A stretch of 64,000 bases of DNA from CAVQWH01 sp963718685 (GCA_963718685.1 OY970356.1:310001-374000); one strand, 5' to 3'; numbered from the stretch's first letter, positions 40,468-48,704 are shown. Numbers and translations: made by a program. The notes: a model not told the origin generated them from the sequence alone.

Positions 40468-42108
40468 ATGAGTAAAATTGCTAATTATTTGCAGGCTCAT
40501 TTGAGTGGCGAAGTGTCTAGTGACAGCGTTGTACGCCAGAAACTTGCTCACGACCAGAGTATCCTAGAAATTACCCCCAAACTAGCGACCTATCCTTACA
40601 ACGTTAACGATGTGCGCAAAATTACTCGATTCACTTGGCAGTTGGCTGAAAAAGGTCATGTGATGGCTTTGACTCCGCGAGGGGGCGGTACTAGTAAAAC
40701 AGGAGCTGCTATAGGTGACGGCGCAATCGTTTCTTTATCGGCTCATTTTGCTGACATCTTAGAGGTAGATACAAAGCAAAAACTGGCGCGTGTGCAGCCG
40801 GGGTTGGGCTTAGATACGCTGCAGGCAACCATGAAGACTCATGGTTTAACGTTCCCCGTAACTTCTGAGCCAGATGCCGATTCGACAATTGGAGGATATA
40901 TCGCCAATAACGTCGCAGCAAGCCGGGCTGTTAAATATGGTGATACCAGGCAATGGGTAGATCAGCTTGAAGTGGTATTGGCAAATGGCGAGGTTATCCA
41001 AACTGGGCGAGTCAGTAAACGCGAACTGAACAAAAAGAAGGGTCTGGCTAGTCTAGAGGGCGAAATCTACCGCCAGTTAGACGGGCTGATTACTGACCAA
41101 GCGGAGCTAATTGTTAACAACTTAGCCGGACGTGCGTCATTCAGTAACGCAGGCTACGACTTGGCGGATGTAAAGCGCGATGACGGCTCTTTTGATCTCA
41201 CGCCGCTTTTTGTCGGATCTCAGGGTACTTTAGGAATCATTACTGAAATGATTATACGCTTAGAAGAATACCGCCCTCAGACTACTACAATGGTGGTAGG
41301 CTGCTTAGCGATTGCCGATGCTAAAGATGCCCTGGAGGCAATCATTAAGGCTAAGCCTAGCCGCTTGGAGTTTGTTGACCAGGCGAGTCTTGAATTAGCT
41401 CAGTCCAATCACGTAGCTTCAATTAATGAATTTTTAGATGAAGAAAATCTGCTGCCGGCGGCTATGTTGTTTATAGAATTCAATGACGGCGGCCATAAGG
41501 CCAAACGCAAGGCTAAAAAGCTGGCTAAAGCCTTAGATAAAGCTGATGGCTACACAATATTTTATGATGATGACTATGAACTGCAGGCTAACTGGTGGCA
41601 AACCTTAAGGCAAGTTCATATAGCTCTGGCAAGTGCTCCGAGCGGCGAACACCATGCGGTACCTATTATCGAGGACGCCAGCGTTCCGCGTGATATGTTT
41701 GAGCGTTATCTGAATAGCATTCATGATTTAGCCAAGAAACACCACACTAACTTAGTCGTCTGGGGAAGTCTGGGAAGTGGCATTATGCATACTCGTCCTC
41801 AGTTAGACCTGAAACGCCTTGGTGACAGGCAAAAAGTGTTTAAATTAGCTGAAAATTATTACGAAATGGTGGCAGGCCTAGGGGGCAGCATAGCAGCAGG
41901 ATACGGCGAAGGTAGGCTACGCGCTGGCTATCTAGAGAAACAGTATTCTCAAGAAGTTATTGAATTATTTAAATCTACAAAGAATATTTTTGACCCCTAT
42001 AATATGCTCAATCCAGGAGTTAAGGTAGGGGAGGATAGTAAAAAATTAGTAGATAAACTACGCGATAGCTATGATGGCGGAGCTGGCTCTCAACTGACTA
42101 CATGGTAA
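40468..42108 (+). CDS. FAD-linked oxidase (GlcD/PCMH-type)
   Basis: A 546-residue flavoenzyme. The FAD-binding PCMH domain is clear: VMALTPRGGGTSKTGAAIGD near residue 70, VQPGLGLDTLQATM, SEPDADSTIGGYIANNVAAS and GSQGTLGIITEMIIRLEEYR near 250. The C-terminal half matches the FAD-linked oxidase C-domain and ends FDPYNMLNPGVKVG. There is no iron-sulphur domain. It probably oxidises a 2-hydroxy acid such as lactate or glycolate. GAGGGT precedes the ATG. Confidence 0.9.
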   Translation: MSKIANYLQAHLSGEVSSDSVVRQKLAHDQSILEITPKLATYPYNVNDVRKITRFTWQLAEKGHVMALTPRGGGTSKTGAAIGDGAIVSLSAHFADILEVDTKQKLARVQPGLGLDTLQATMKTHGLTFPVTSEPDADSTIGGYIANNVAASRAVKYGDTRQWVDQLEVVLANGEVIQTGRVSKRELNKKKGLASLEGEIYRQLDGLITDQAELIVNNLAGRASFSNAGYDLADVKRDDGSFDLTPLFVGSQGTLGIITEMIIRLEEYRPQTTTMVVGCLAIADAKDALEAIIKAKPSRLEFVDQASLELAQSNHVASINEFLDEENLLPAAMLFIEFNDGGHKAKRKAKKLAKALDKADGYTIFYDDDYELQANWWQTLRQVHIALASAPSGEHHAVPIIEDASVPRDMFERYLNSIHDLAKKHHTNLVVWGSLGSGIMHTRPQLDLKRLGDRQKVFKLAENYYEMVAGLGGSIAAGYGEGRLRAGYLEKQYSQEVIELFKSTKNIFDPYNMLNPGVKVGEDSKKLVDKLRDSYDGGAGSQLTTW

Positions 42109-42166
42109 ATAGTTGCTTGAACCACGCGAAGTAATTAAGTTATAGTAAATGGGCTAGTGGCCTTCT

Positions 42167-42253
42167 GCGCGAGTGGCGGAATTGGTAGACGCGCTAGCTT
42201 CAGGAGCTAGTGAGCTTAGGCTCGTGGAGGTTCAAGTCCTCTCTCGCGCACCA
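42167..42253 (+). tRNA. tRNA-Leu(CAG)
   Basis: An 87-nt class II tRNA with the same acceptor and D-arm as tRNA-Leu(UAG) at 4978, anticodon stem CTAGC/GCTAG around TTCAGGA (CAG), a long variable arm GTGAGCTTAGGCTCGTG and encoded CCA. Confidence 0.97.
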
Positions 42254-42275
42254 AAAAGGACATTAACTACAACGT

Positions 42276-42349
42276 GGCGCGGTGGCCGAGGAGTTAGGCA
42301 GCGGTCTGCAAAACCGTTTACACGGGTGCGAATCCCGTCCGTGCCTCCA
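42276..42349 (+). tRNA. tRNA-Cys(GCA)
   Basis: A 74-nt tRNA: acceptor GGCGCGG/CCGTGCC, anticodon stem GCGGT/ACCGT around CTGCAAA (GCA), T-arm ACGGGTGCGAATCCCGT, discriminator T and encoded CCA, as usual for tRNA-Cys. Confidence 0.96.
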
Positions 42350-42480
42350 CGTCGGATTGGATTTTGACTTCGCTTAAAATTTTACAAATAAGTAGTAAAA
42401 TTTTTACGAAGTCGCCATGAATCCTCCTTTCAGTTTCACAAACAGCTAGCTTGGTTTGTAAAACTGGACAATCACAGAAT

Positions 42481-42568
42481 GGGCGAGTGGCGGAACTGGT
42501 ATACGCGACGGACTTAAAATCCGTTGGCTGAATAAGCCTTGAGGGTTCGAGTCCCTCCTCGCCCACCA
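42481..42568 (+). tRNA. tRNA-Leu(UAA)
   Basis: An 88-nt class II tRNA: acceptor GGGCGAG/CTCGCCC, anticodon stem ACGGA/TCCGT around CTTAAAA (TAA), variable arm TGGCTGAATAAGCCTTG, T-arm GAGGGTTCGAGTCCCTC, encoded CCA. Confidence 0.97.
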
Positions 42569-42739
42569 ACTAAAGTTCCGACCTTTTGGTCGGTGGTTTA
42601 GTTGATTGTTGAAGATTCGAACCCGTATAAATGAGCATAGCGAATGAAGGGTTCGGCGCAGCAAGGCCACGCGCAGAAGCTAGCTTCGAGCATGGCCGAG
42701 TGGAGAAGGGCGAAGCCCGCTGTCCCTCCTCGCCCACCA
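42551..42739. repeat. Duplicated tRNA-Leu 3' end (integration footprint)
   Basis: The last 18 bases of tRNA-Leu(UAA), GTCCCTCCTCGCCCACCA (42551-42568), recur exactly at 42722-42739, 171 bases downstream, after a hairpin-rich spacer (CGAACCC/GGGTTCG among others). The layout mirrors the 185-base spacing of tRNA 3'-end copies at tRNA-Gly. Confidence 0.75.
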
Positions 42740-42759
42740 TTTAATTTTTGCAATCAGGC

Positions 42760-42788
42760 TTTACAGATTCAAACTGAGTCTATATAAT
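42760..42788 (+). promoter_or_regulatory. tuf promoter
   Basis: -35 TTTACA (42760-42765), 17-base spacer, -10 TATAAT (42783-42788); the leader before the ATG is about 66 bases and includes AGGAG. Confidence 0.75.
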
Positions 42789-42861
42789 CTTAGAATATAC
42801 TGCTGTGGGGGCTATGCTACCTCATGCATAAAAATTATTAGTAAATAGGAGAAATAATCAA

Positions 42862-44046
42862 ATGGCAGATTTTGATCGCTCTAAAGCTCACGTTAACGTT
42901 GGCACTATGGGGCACGTGGACCATGGAAAGACCACATTAACTGCGGCTATTACAACTGTTTTAGCAAAAAAACTTCCAAGCGACGTCAACAAGCAGGTTG
43001 ACTACGCTCAGATTGATAACGCACCAGAAGAAAAGCAACGCGGTATTACGATCGCTACTTCACACCAAGAATATGAAAGCGAAAAGCGTCACTACGCTCA
43101 CGTTGACATGCCTGGTCACGCCGACTATGTAAAGAACATGATTACCGGTGCTGCCCAGATTGACGGCGCAATTTTAGTTGTTTCTGCAGCTGACGGCCCA
43201 ATGCCTCAGACCCGCGAACACGTTTTGCTGGCCCGCCAGGTTGGTGTACCTAAGATTCTTGTTTTCTTAAACAAGATGGACATGGCTGACGAAGAACTGG
43301 TTGAGTTGGTTGAAGAAGACGTACGCGACTTGCTCGCTAAGAACGAATTCGATCGTGACTGCCCAATTATTAAGGGTTCTGCACTCAAGGCTCTGGAAGG
43401 CGACGCTAAATACGAAGATGCTATTATGGACTTGGTTAAGGCAATGGATGATTACATTCCTGAACCAAAGCGCGACCTTGATAAGCCGTTTCTTATGCCG
43501 ATTGAAGACGTTTTCTCAATTAAAGGTCGCGGTACCGTTGCTACCGGCCGCATTGAGCAAGGCGTAGTTAAGGTGAACGAAGAAGTTGAAATCGTTGGTA
43601 TCAAAGAAAAAGCTCAAAAGTCTGTTGTAACTGGCATTGAAGCTTTCAAAAAGAATCTTGACCAAGGCCAAGCAGGTGATAACGCTGGCATTTTGCTACG
43701 CGGTATTGAGCGCGACGATATTGAGCGCGGTCAAGTTATTGCTAAACCGGGCAGTATTACTCCGCACACCGAGTTTGAGTCTGAGGTTTACGTTCTTAAG
43801 AAAGAAGAAGGCGGCCGACACACTCCATTCTTCAAGGGTTATAAACCACAGTTTTACTTCCGTACCACGGATGTAACCGGCGAAGTTGAACTTCCTGCCG
43901 ACAAAGAAATGGTAATGCCAGGCGATACCGTAACCTTTAAGGTTAAGTTGCTTCAGCCAATTGCTATGGAGCAGGGTCTTCGCTTCGCTATCCGTGAAGG
44001 CGGCCGAACCGTAGGCGCAGGTGTGGTAACTAAAGTAGTTAAGTAA
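42862..44046 (+). CDS. tuf: Elongation factor Tu
   Basis: GTPase that carries aminoacyl-tRNA to the ribosome. G motifs: GHVDHGKTTL, RGITIATS, DMPGHADY (Met where Cys is common) and NKMD; domains II and III are complete (FSIKGRGTVATGRIEQG, HTPFFKGYKPQFYFRTTDVT, AIREGGRTVGAGVVTKV). It is 394 residues. It stands alone with its own promoter and terminator rather than next to fusA, with two intervening signals before rpsJ. AGGAG is ten bases before the ATG. Confidence 0.98.
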   Translation: MADFDRSKAHVNVGTMGHVDHGKTTLTAAITTVLAKKLPSDVNKQVDYAQIDNAPEEKQRGITIATSHQEYESEKRHYAHVDMPGHADYVKNMITGAAQIDGAILVVSAADGPMPQTREHVLLARQVGVPKILVFLNKMDMADEELVELVEEDVRDLLAKNEFDRDCPIIKGSALKALEGDAKYEDAIMDLVKAMDDYIPEPKRDLDKPFLMPIEDVFSIKGRGTVATGRIEQGVVKVNEEVEIVGIKEKAQKSVVTGIEAFKKNLDQGQAGDNAGILLRGIERDDIERGQVIAKPGSITPHTEFESEVYVLKKEEGGRHTPFFKGYKPQFYFRTTDVTGEVELPADKEMVMPGDTVTFKVKLLQPIAMEQGLRFAIREGGRTVGAGVVTKVVK

Positions 44047-44067
44047 TTCACTCTAGATTACTAAAAA

Positions 44068-44094
44068 ATACCTTCCGCTATGGGAGGTATTTTT
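44068..44094 (+). terminator. tuf terminator
   Basis: ATACCTTCC (44068-44076)/GGGAGGTAT (44082-44090, one G-U) followed by TTTTAT. Confidence 0.85.
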
Positions 44095-44104
44095 ATATTA
44101 GACT

Positions 44105-44183
44105 CAAAAAAGCAAACACCCCGCTTGACACCTCGGAGGCGCCAAGCAAGGCGTCTGCTACGAAGTGAAGCGGGGTTTGTTGC
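44105..44183 (-). terminator. Terminator of the 44211-44675 gene
   Basis: Long stem GCAAACACCCCGCTT (44112-44126)/AAGCGGGGTTTGTTGC (44168-44183) with a few mismatches and an internal GCGCC/GGCGT-type stem; the minus strand continues with TTTTTT. Confidence 0.75.
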
Positions 44184-44210
44184 GAGAAGCAGGATACTAA
44201 AAGGCCAGAC

Positions 44211-44675
44211 TCATTTTCTGTATGAGGCATGCCGAAAAGGCGGATCAAGCGCTTCGTGAGCTCTTTGAATTGCTGCCTCCATGCTCATGTCATTCTGCTG
44301 GTCTCTGACTGGCGTGTTACCAGGTGCTAGACCAGCCTCTAACAGCTTCCCCCAAACGGCGAAAGTGTAGCCGAGCATAACTCGTTGTAGCGCGCTTTGA
44401 ATTTCTCGGCAGCGCTGATCAATATCTTTTTGACGGTCTGGAAAATTGTAGGCCTCGACTTCGATAAGAACGTCGGCACCGAAATTTCCATGTGATATTG
44501 GAAGGGCTATGAATTGGATCTGACCTGAAGTTAGAGGTCCTTCTGCGCTATTGAAAGCACTCGGTATGACCTCTTCTGCGGCCTTATGAATCCCCTCGAT
44601 TAGGCCGTCAATTAGACCAGCCTTTACTACGGTAGACTCTGGATCTTCTACTACATATGCACGAACCAAAGGCAT
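44211..44675 (-). CDS. Orphan protein of unknown function
   Basis: A 154-residue soluble protein (MPLVRAYVVEDPESTVVKAG..., VLIEVEAYNFPDRQKDIDQR, EAAIQRAHEALDPPFRHASY). The DIDQRCREIQSALQRVMLGY part is helical and the first half mixed alpha/beta, reminiscent of tautomerase-type small enzymes, but no motif is decisive. ATG at 44675 follows GAAGGGTGG. It has a strong promoter (TTGACA-N17-TATTAT, about 44740-44768) and sits antiparallel inside the tuf-rpsJ gap. An 8-base complementary pair (44726-44733, 44179-44186) links its flanks. Confidence 0.7.
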   Translation of the reverse strand: MPLVRAYVVEDPESTVVKAGLIDGLIEGIHKAAEEVIPSAFNSAEGPLTSGQIQFIALPISHGNFGADVLIEVEAYNFPDRQKDIDQRCREIQSALQRVMLGYTFAVWGKLLEAGLAPGNTPVRDQQNDMSMEAAIQRAHEALDPPFRHASYRK

Positions 44676-44809
44676 TTTTGCCACCCTTCTTTTAGTAAGT
44701 TCTATTACGAAACTAAAGCTCTAACCTCGCAACTTCATGTCATAATAAAATACTGTCACTTATTTGTCAAAAAGCCACTTGCATTTATCTGATTAAACTG
44801 TATAATGCA

Positions 44810-44897
44810 ATGGAGTATATAAAACATACTATCGAGAACTCGTCCGGTAGCCACTCCGTGAAGAGGTTACGATAGCGCACATAAGGAGAAAACCAAC
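44810..44897 (+). promoter_or_regulatory. rpsJ promoter and structured leader
   Basis: A TATAAT box near 44810, then a leader in which CTATCG (44829-44834) faces CGATAG (44870-44875) and GTAGCC (44847-44852) faces GGTTAC (44865-44870), followed by AAGGAG. It may be an autoregulatory hairpin for the S10 gene. Confidence 0.5.
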
Positions 44898-45218
44898 ATG
44901 GCAGAAGCCAAAAACCAAGCCCCGCGGATACGTATCCGTCTAAAGGCTTATGATCATAAAGTGATCGACCAATCAGCAAAACAAATAATAGACACGGCTC
45001 TTCGCACAGGCGCAACTGTATCTGGTCCAGTACCCCTACCGACTAAAAGAAGTACATTTACAGTAGTAAAGAGTCCTCATGTATACAAAAAAGGCGGCGA
45101 AGCCTTTGAAATGCGTGTTCATAAGCGTCTGATCGATATCATTGGTGCTACACCAAAAACTATAGACAGCCTACGCAACCTTAATTTGCCGGCCGGCTGC
45201 GATATTGGTATTAAATAA
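44898..45218 (+). CDS. rpsJ: Ribosomal protein S10
   Basis: Small-subunit head protein. The whole family sequence is recognisable: IRIRLKAYDHKVIDQSAKQI, GPVPLPTKRSTFTVVKSPHV and FEMRVHKRLIDIIGATPKTI. At 106 residues it is normal. Unlike the usual S10 operon it is separated from L3 by a small membrane-protein gene and an antiparallel gene, so it is expressed from its own promoter. Confidence 0.97.
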   Translation: MAEAKNQAPRIRIRLKAYDHKVIDQSAKQIIDTALRTGATVSGPVPLPTKRSTFTVVKSPHVYKKGGEAFEMRVHKRLIDIIGATPKTIDSLRNLNLPAGCDIGIK

Positions 45219-45231
45219 ATCGAGATAAATA

Positions 45232-45516
45232 ATGCCAAAATCAAACACTAAAAACAGCAAACAAGCAAAAGCCGAGGCTGATAGCAGTTACTTTTTAAAG
45301 CTCGTGGTTTACATATTGTTAGGAATGTTCTGGCTAAGACTAGCAAAGCCTATGGCAATCGCCGGGGTAGAAATAGGCGCACTGCCTTTAGGGTTGGTTG
45401 TAGGCCTGTTACTAGCGAGCCATGATAAGTTTCAAATTGATCGCAAGATTGAATATGCCGTATTGGTAGTTGTATCTATAGTGTCTTTATTTTTGCCAAT
45501 TGGCATCGTTATGTAA
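45232..45516 (+). CDS. Small membrane protein downstream of rpsJ
   Basis: A 94-residue protein with a basic soluble N-terminus (MPKSNTKNSKQAKAEADSS) and three hydrophobic segments (FLKLVVYILLGMFWLRLA, IGALPLGLVVGLLLA, YAVLVVVSIVSLFLPIGIVM). It starts 13 bases after rpsJ, so it is co-transcribed with it. Function unknown. Confidence 0.75.
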   Translation: MPKSNTKNSKQAKAEADSSYFLKLVVYILLGMFWLRLAKPMAIAGVEIGALPLGLVVGLLLASHDKFQIDRKIEYAVLVVVSIVSLFLPIGIVM

Positions 45517-45519
45517 TCT

Positions 45520-45555
45520 AAAAACTCACCAAGCCGCAATGCCGGGTGAGTTTTT
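45520..45555. terminator. Bidirectional terminator
   Basis: AAAAACTCACC (45520-45530) pairs with GGTGAGTTTTT (45545-45555), giving T tracts on both strands; it ends the rpsJ unit and the convergent 45572 gene. Confidence 0.85.
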
Positions 45556-45571
45556 ATGATGCAAAGTCTAT

Positions 45572-45817
45572 TTACTTTTTATGCGGGGTGGTTACTACAC
45601 TATTATTAGCGTTAGTTACTTGAATTGAATCGTAAATATCGTTTACTTGCTGGTTAGTCTTGTAAGTCCAAACTGCAATTGCTATCACTAAGACTCCGAT
45701 AATAAGCCACGCTACCGTATCAAAGGTAAAGCGGGCTGTCCAAAACTCTGATTGCTGATTGTTTGCAACTCTGGTTGCAGATGTTTTCTTTTTGGTAGTT
45801 CGTTTTTTAGTTGCCAT
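45572..45817 (-). CDS. Lysine-rich single-pass membrane protein
   Basis: An 81-residue protein: very basic N-terminus (MATKKRTTKKKTSATRVANN), one membrane helix (FDTVAWLIIGVLVIAIAVWT) and a short polar extracytoplasmic tail. The ATG at 45817 follows TAGGAGG. The basic tail could bind nucleic acid or acidic lipids at the membrane; this is inferred. Unknown family. Confidence 0.7.
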   Translation of the reverse strand: MATKKRTTKKKTSATRVANNQQSEFWTARFTFDTVAWLIIGVLVIAIAVWTYKTNQQVNDIYDSIQVTNANNSVVTTPHKK

Positions 45818-45911
45818 AGTTATGTTTCCTCCTAATAGCAATAATTTTTATGATTCAATCATGATTATGACGCACAAGCTTAAAATAAGCAATAATAATC
45901 AATAATAATTG

Positions 45912-45940
45912 TTGACCGCTAGTGCTACGTCTGTTACACT
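45912..45940 (+). promoter_or_regulatory. Promoter of the L3-led ribosomal operon
   Basis: -35 TTGACC (45912-45917), exactly 17 bases, -10 TACACT (45935-45940). Confidence 0.75.
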
Positions 45941-45979
45941 GGGCTAGTAACTCTATAAAATTATCAATTAAGACACACC

Positions 45980-46034
45980 ATTCTTGGTGAATTGGCAGGT
46001 CTGTTAACCTCAGAAACCGCCAGGCACCAAGAAT
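45980..46034 (+). promoter_or_regulatory. Structured leader of the L3 operon
   Basis: A perfect 10-bp stem ATTCTTGGTG (45980-45989)/CACCAAGAAT (46025-46034) encloses a smaller GGT/ACC and GGC/GCC structure, about 20 bases before the L3 start. It is well placed to be the autogenous control element of the operon. Confidence 0.6.
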
Positions 46035-46054
46035 TTTAAGTGGAGTAAAGAGGT

Positions 46055-46666
46055 ATGAAAGCGTTGCTTGGTACTAAACTCGGCATGACCCAAATTATCA
46101 GCGAAGACGGCACAGCAAAAGCAGTGACGTTGATTCAAGCCGGCCCTTGCACGGTAACGCAAATCAAATCTCAAGAAAACGACGGCTATAATGCTGTGCA
46201 GATTGGTTATGGTAAAGGTAAAAATCTTAGCAAATCAGTGGCTGCCCACGTAAAAGCTTCCAAAGCTTCTCCGCGCCGGATCAAAGAAGTCCGTATAGCC
46301 GAACTTAAAGATGCTAAAGTGGGCGATGTGTGGGATGTTGAACTCTTCCAACTAGGTGATAACGTAAGTGTTACCGGTACTAGTAAAGGCAAGGGGTTCG
46401 CCGGCACAGTGAAACGACATAACTTTCGAACCAGTAAGGAAACTCATGGTGGAAATGGCAGTGTTCGTAAGCCGGGTTCAATAGGTTCAATGTATCCACA
46501 AAAAGTTTTTAAAGGTAAACGCATGGCTGGCCGTATGGGTCACAAGCGAGTAACAGTTAAAAATTTAAAAGTAGCATATATTGATAAAGCAAATAACCTA
46601 CTGGGAGTAACAGGTGCAGTCCCAGGCCCGCGAAAAGGTGCCGTAACGGTAGGAGGTGCTCTGTAA
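46055..46666 (+). CDS. rplC: Ribosomal protein L3
   Basis: Binds near the 3' end of 23S rRNA and is needed early in 50S assembly. MKALLGTKLGMTQIISEDGT, the FAGTVKRHNFRTSKETHGGN loop and KRMAGRMGHKRVTVKNLKV are diagnostic. 203 residues. It opens the main ribosomal operon here and overlaps L4 by one base (TAATG). Confidence 0.97.
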   Translation: MKALLGTKLGMTQIISEDGTAKAVTLIQAGPCTVTQIKSQENDGYNAVQIGYGKGKNLSKSVAAHVKASKASPRRIKEVRIAELKDAKVGDVWDVELFQLGDNVSVTGTSKGKGFAGTVKRHNFRTSKETHGGNGSVRKPGSIGSMYPQKVFKGKRMAGRMGHKRVTVKNLKVAYIDKANNLLGVTGAVPGPRKGAVTVGGAL

Positions 46667-47280
46667 TGGCTGAAACCAAGACAGTGTCAAAACCTACTTT
46701 GCCTAAAGATATTTTTGCAGTAGACGTGAACAATCATGAGCTACTTAAACTGGCTTATGATTCCTACCTAGCTAAAAGTCGTGGCCAAGGCGGCAAGACA
46801 AAGACTCGCGGCGAAGTTCGCGGAGGAGGTAAGAAACCTTGGCAACAGAAAGGTACCGGAAGGGCTCGTTTTGGATCAATTCGCAACCCTATTTGGACTG
46901 GCGGTGGTATAGCCTTTGGTCCGCGCGGCAGCGCTAATTACACTAAGCAGCTTAACAAGAAAACCAAGCGAGTTGCTCTTAGACAAGCACTTACTTTGGC
47001 TAACAAAGCCAAAAAAATTGTTATTACAGAACCTAAAACTACCGGTAAAACCAAAGAGGTAGTTGAATTTCTCGCTAAACAGAAAAGCCAAGGCCAAAGA
47101 GTTCTTTTGGTGACAGATAGTAAAACTCCTGAGTTGATTCGCGCTACCAATAACTTACCTAACGTAGTATTAGTGAGCGCCAATTACCTAAGTGTTTTTC
47201 AGATTTTGAACGCCGATAAAATTATAGTTGCTCCGAAGGCTTTGAAAGTTATCGTAAGCTGGCTTAAGGAGGAGGCGTAA
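46666..47280 (+). CDS. rplD: Ribosomal protein L4
   Basis: Lines the peptide exit tunnel. GGKTKTRGEVRGGGKKPWQQ and KGTGRARFGSIRNPIWTGGG are the tunnel-loop signature. 204 residues. In proteobacteria L4 represses its own operon; the structured leader upstream of L3 would be a candidate target. Confidence 0.97.
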   Translation: MAETKTVSKPTLPKDIFAVDVNNHELLKLAYDSYLAKSRGQGGKTKTRGEVRGGGKKPWQQKGTGRARFGSIRNPIWTGGGIAFGPRGSANYTKQLNKKTKRVALRQALTLANKAKKIVITEPKTTGKTKEVVEFLAKQKSQGQRVLLVTDSKTPELIRATNNLPNVVLVSANYLSVFQILNADKIIVAPKALKVIVSWLKEEA

Positions 47281-47281
47281 T

Positions 47282-47599
47282 ATGTCTGATATTACTGTTA
47301 TGCCGCACACCAGCGAAAAAGCTTACCAAATTGCCCAGGAGGGAATCTATACTTTCTTAGCACCTATGACTGCTAATAAGCAGCAGATTGCTGAGGCTGT
47401 AGCACAGCAGTACAACGTAGGTGTAGCAAACGTGAAAGTATTAGTCACAAAAGGTAAGCCCGTAAGATTTAGCCGTGGCAAAGGCCGTTATCCGGGCACT
47501 ACTACTCGTTCAAATACTAAAAAGGCCTATGTTAGCTTAAATGAAGGCGATTCTATCCAATTGTTTACTGAAGAAAATGCTGAAGGAGAGAGTAAATAA
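47282..47599 (+). CDS. rplW: Ribosomal protein L23
   Basis: Sits at the exit of the peptide tunnel and docks SRP and trigger factor. PHTSEKAYQIAQEGIYTFLA and NKQQIAEAVAQQYNVGVANV identify it. 105 residues; GGAGG lies before the ATG and the stop overlaps L2. Confidence 0.96.
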   Translation: MSDITVMPHTSEKAYQIAQEGIYTFLAPMTANKQQIAEAVAQQYNVGVANVKVLVTKGKPVRFSRGKGRYPGTTTRSNTKKAYVSLNEGDSIQLFTEENAEGESK

Positions 47600-48438
47600 T
47601 GGCTATTAAAAACTACAATCCAACTACGCCCGCTCGCCGAGGTATGACTAGCCAGGATTTCTCTAGTATTACTACTAAAAAACCGCTTAAGAGTCTTGTA
47701 GCTGTTAAAAAGCAAAAAGCTGGACGCAATAATACTGGACGTATTACAGTGCGGCATCGTGGTGGTGGTGTAAAGCGATTCTACCGATTGGTGAATCATA
47801 AACTTGCCCCTGGCACTATCGCTACTGTTGAGCAGATCGAGTATGATCCAAACCGTTCAGCTCGTCTAGCTAGGGTCAAAGATCAGCACGGTCTTTATCA
47901 TTATGTTTTAGCTGATAGTTCTATGAAAATTGGCAAAGTCATTAAAAGTGACCATCAAACCGACATTGAGAGTGGTAATAGATTAGCTCTGAAGGTAATC
48001 CCAACTGGTACCCAGGTTTACAACATAGAGCTACAACCTGGTAAGGGTGGCCAAGCCGTACGTGCCGCAGGCACTAAAGCCCAACTCATGGCTAAAGAAG
48101 GCGATTACGCTCTGCTTCGTATGCCTAGTGGCGAAGTTCGTCGTTTTAGGATTGAGTGCATGGCTACTATTGGTAGTGTCGGTAATGAGCAGCATCAGAA
48201 TATCAAAATCGGTTCTGCTGGACGAAAGCGTCGCAAAGGTATCCGCCCGACTGTACGTGGTGTAGTGATGAATGCTGTCGATCACCCGCATGGTGGCGGA
48301 GACGGAGGTAGTCATGGTCCAGGAAAACCACCTAGAACTCCATGGGGCCAATTAACGCTGGGATATAGAACACGTCGACGTAAGTATAGTAATAAGATGA
48401 TAGCGCGTAGCCGTCATGAAGCTAAGAGGAAGAGGTAA
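47599..48438 (+). CDS. rplB: Ribosomal protein L2
   Basis: Required for subunit joining and peptidyl-transferase function. GRNNTGRITVRHRGGGVKRF near the start and GVVMNAVDHPHGGGDGGSHG with the conserved His are clear. 279 residues. Confidence 0.98.
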   Translation: MAIKNYNPTTPARRGMTSQDFSSITTKKPLKSLVAVKKQKAGRNNTGRITVRHRGGGVKRFYRLVNHKLAPGTIATVEQIEYDPNRSARLARVKDQHGLYHYVLADSSMKIGKVIKSDHQTDIESGNRLALKVIPTGTQVYNIELQPGKGGQAVRAAGTKAQLMAKEGDYALLRMPSGEVRRFRIECMATIGSVGNEQHQNIKIGSAGRKRRKGIRPTVRGVVMNAVDHPHGGGDGGSHGPGKPPRTPWGQLTLGYRTRRRKYSNKMIARSRHEAKRKR

Positions 48439-48440
48439 AT

Positions 48441-48704
48441 ATGAGCCGTTCACTTAAAAAAGGACCGCATATAGATTTTAAACTGGCTAAGAAGATCGCT
48501 GCACTTGGTAGTGATGATAGAAAAGTAGTTAAAACGTGGGCACGTGCTAGCGTTATTAGTCCTGAAATGGTAGGAAGAACCATAGCAGTTCACAACGGCA
48601 AACTACATGTGCCGGTTTATATAAGTGAGAATATGGTAGGCCATAAGCTAGGCGAATTTGCACCAACTCGCAAGTTCCGCCGACACGGAGGCAAAGAGAG
48701 GTAA
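48441..48704 (+). CDS. rpsS: Ribosomal protein S19
   Basis: Small-subunit head protein that contacts 16S rRNA with S13. SLKKGPHIDFKLAKKI, TWARASVISPEMVGRTIAVH and HKLGEFAPTRKFRRHGGKER are typical. 87 residues. Confidence 0.97.
   Translation: MSRSLKKGPHIDFKLAKKIAALGSDDRKVVKTWARASVISPEMVGRTIAVHNGKLHVPVYISENMVGHKLGEFAPTRKFRRHGGKER

Noticed and set aside
42318..42670. Minus-strand ORFs with EEGLEPSRL and RRDSNPQGL motifs
   Set aside because: These are the well-known artefact of translating tRNA-Leu(UAA) backwards.
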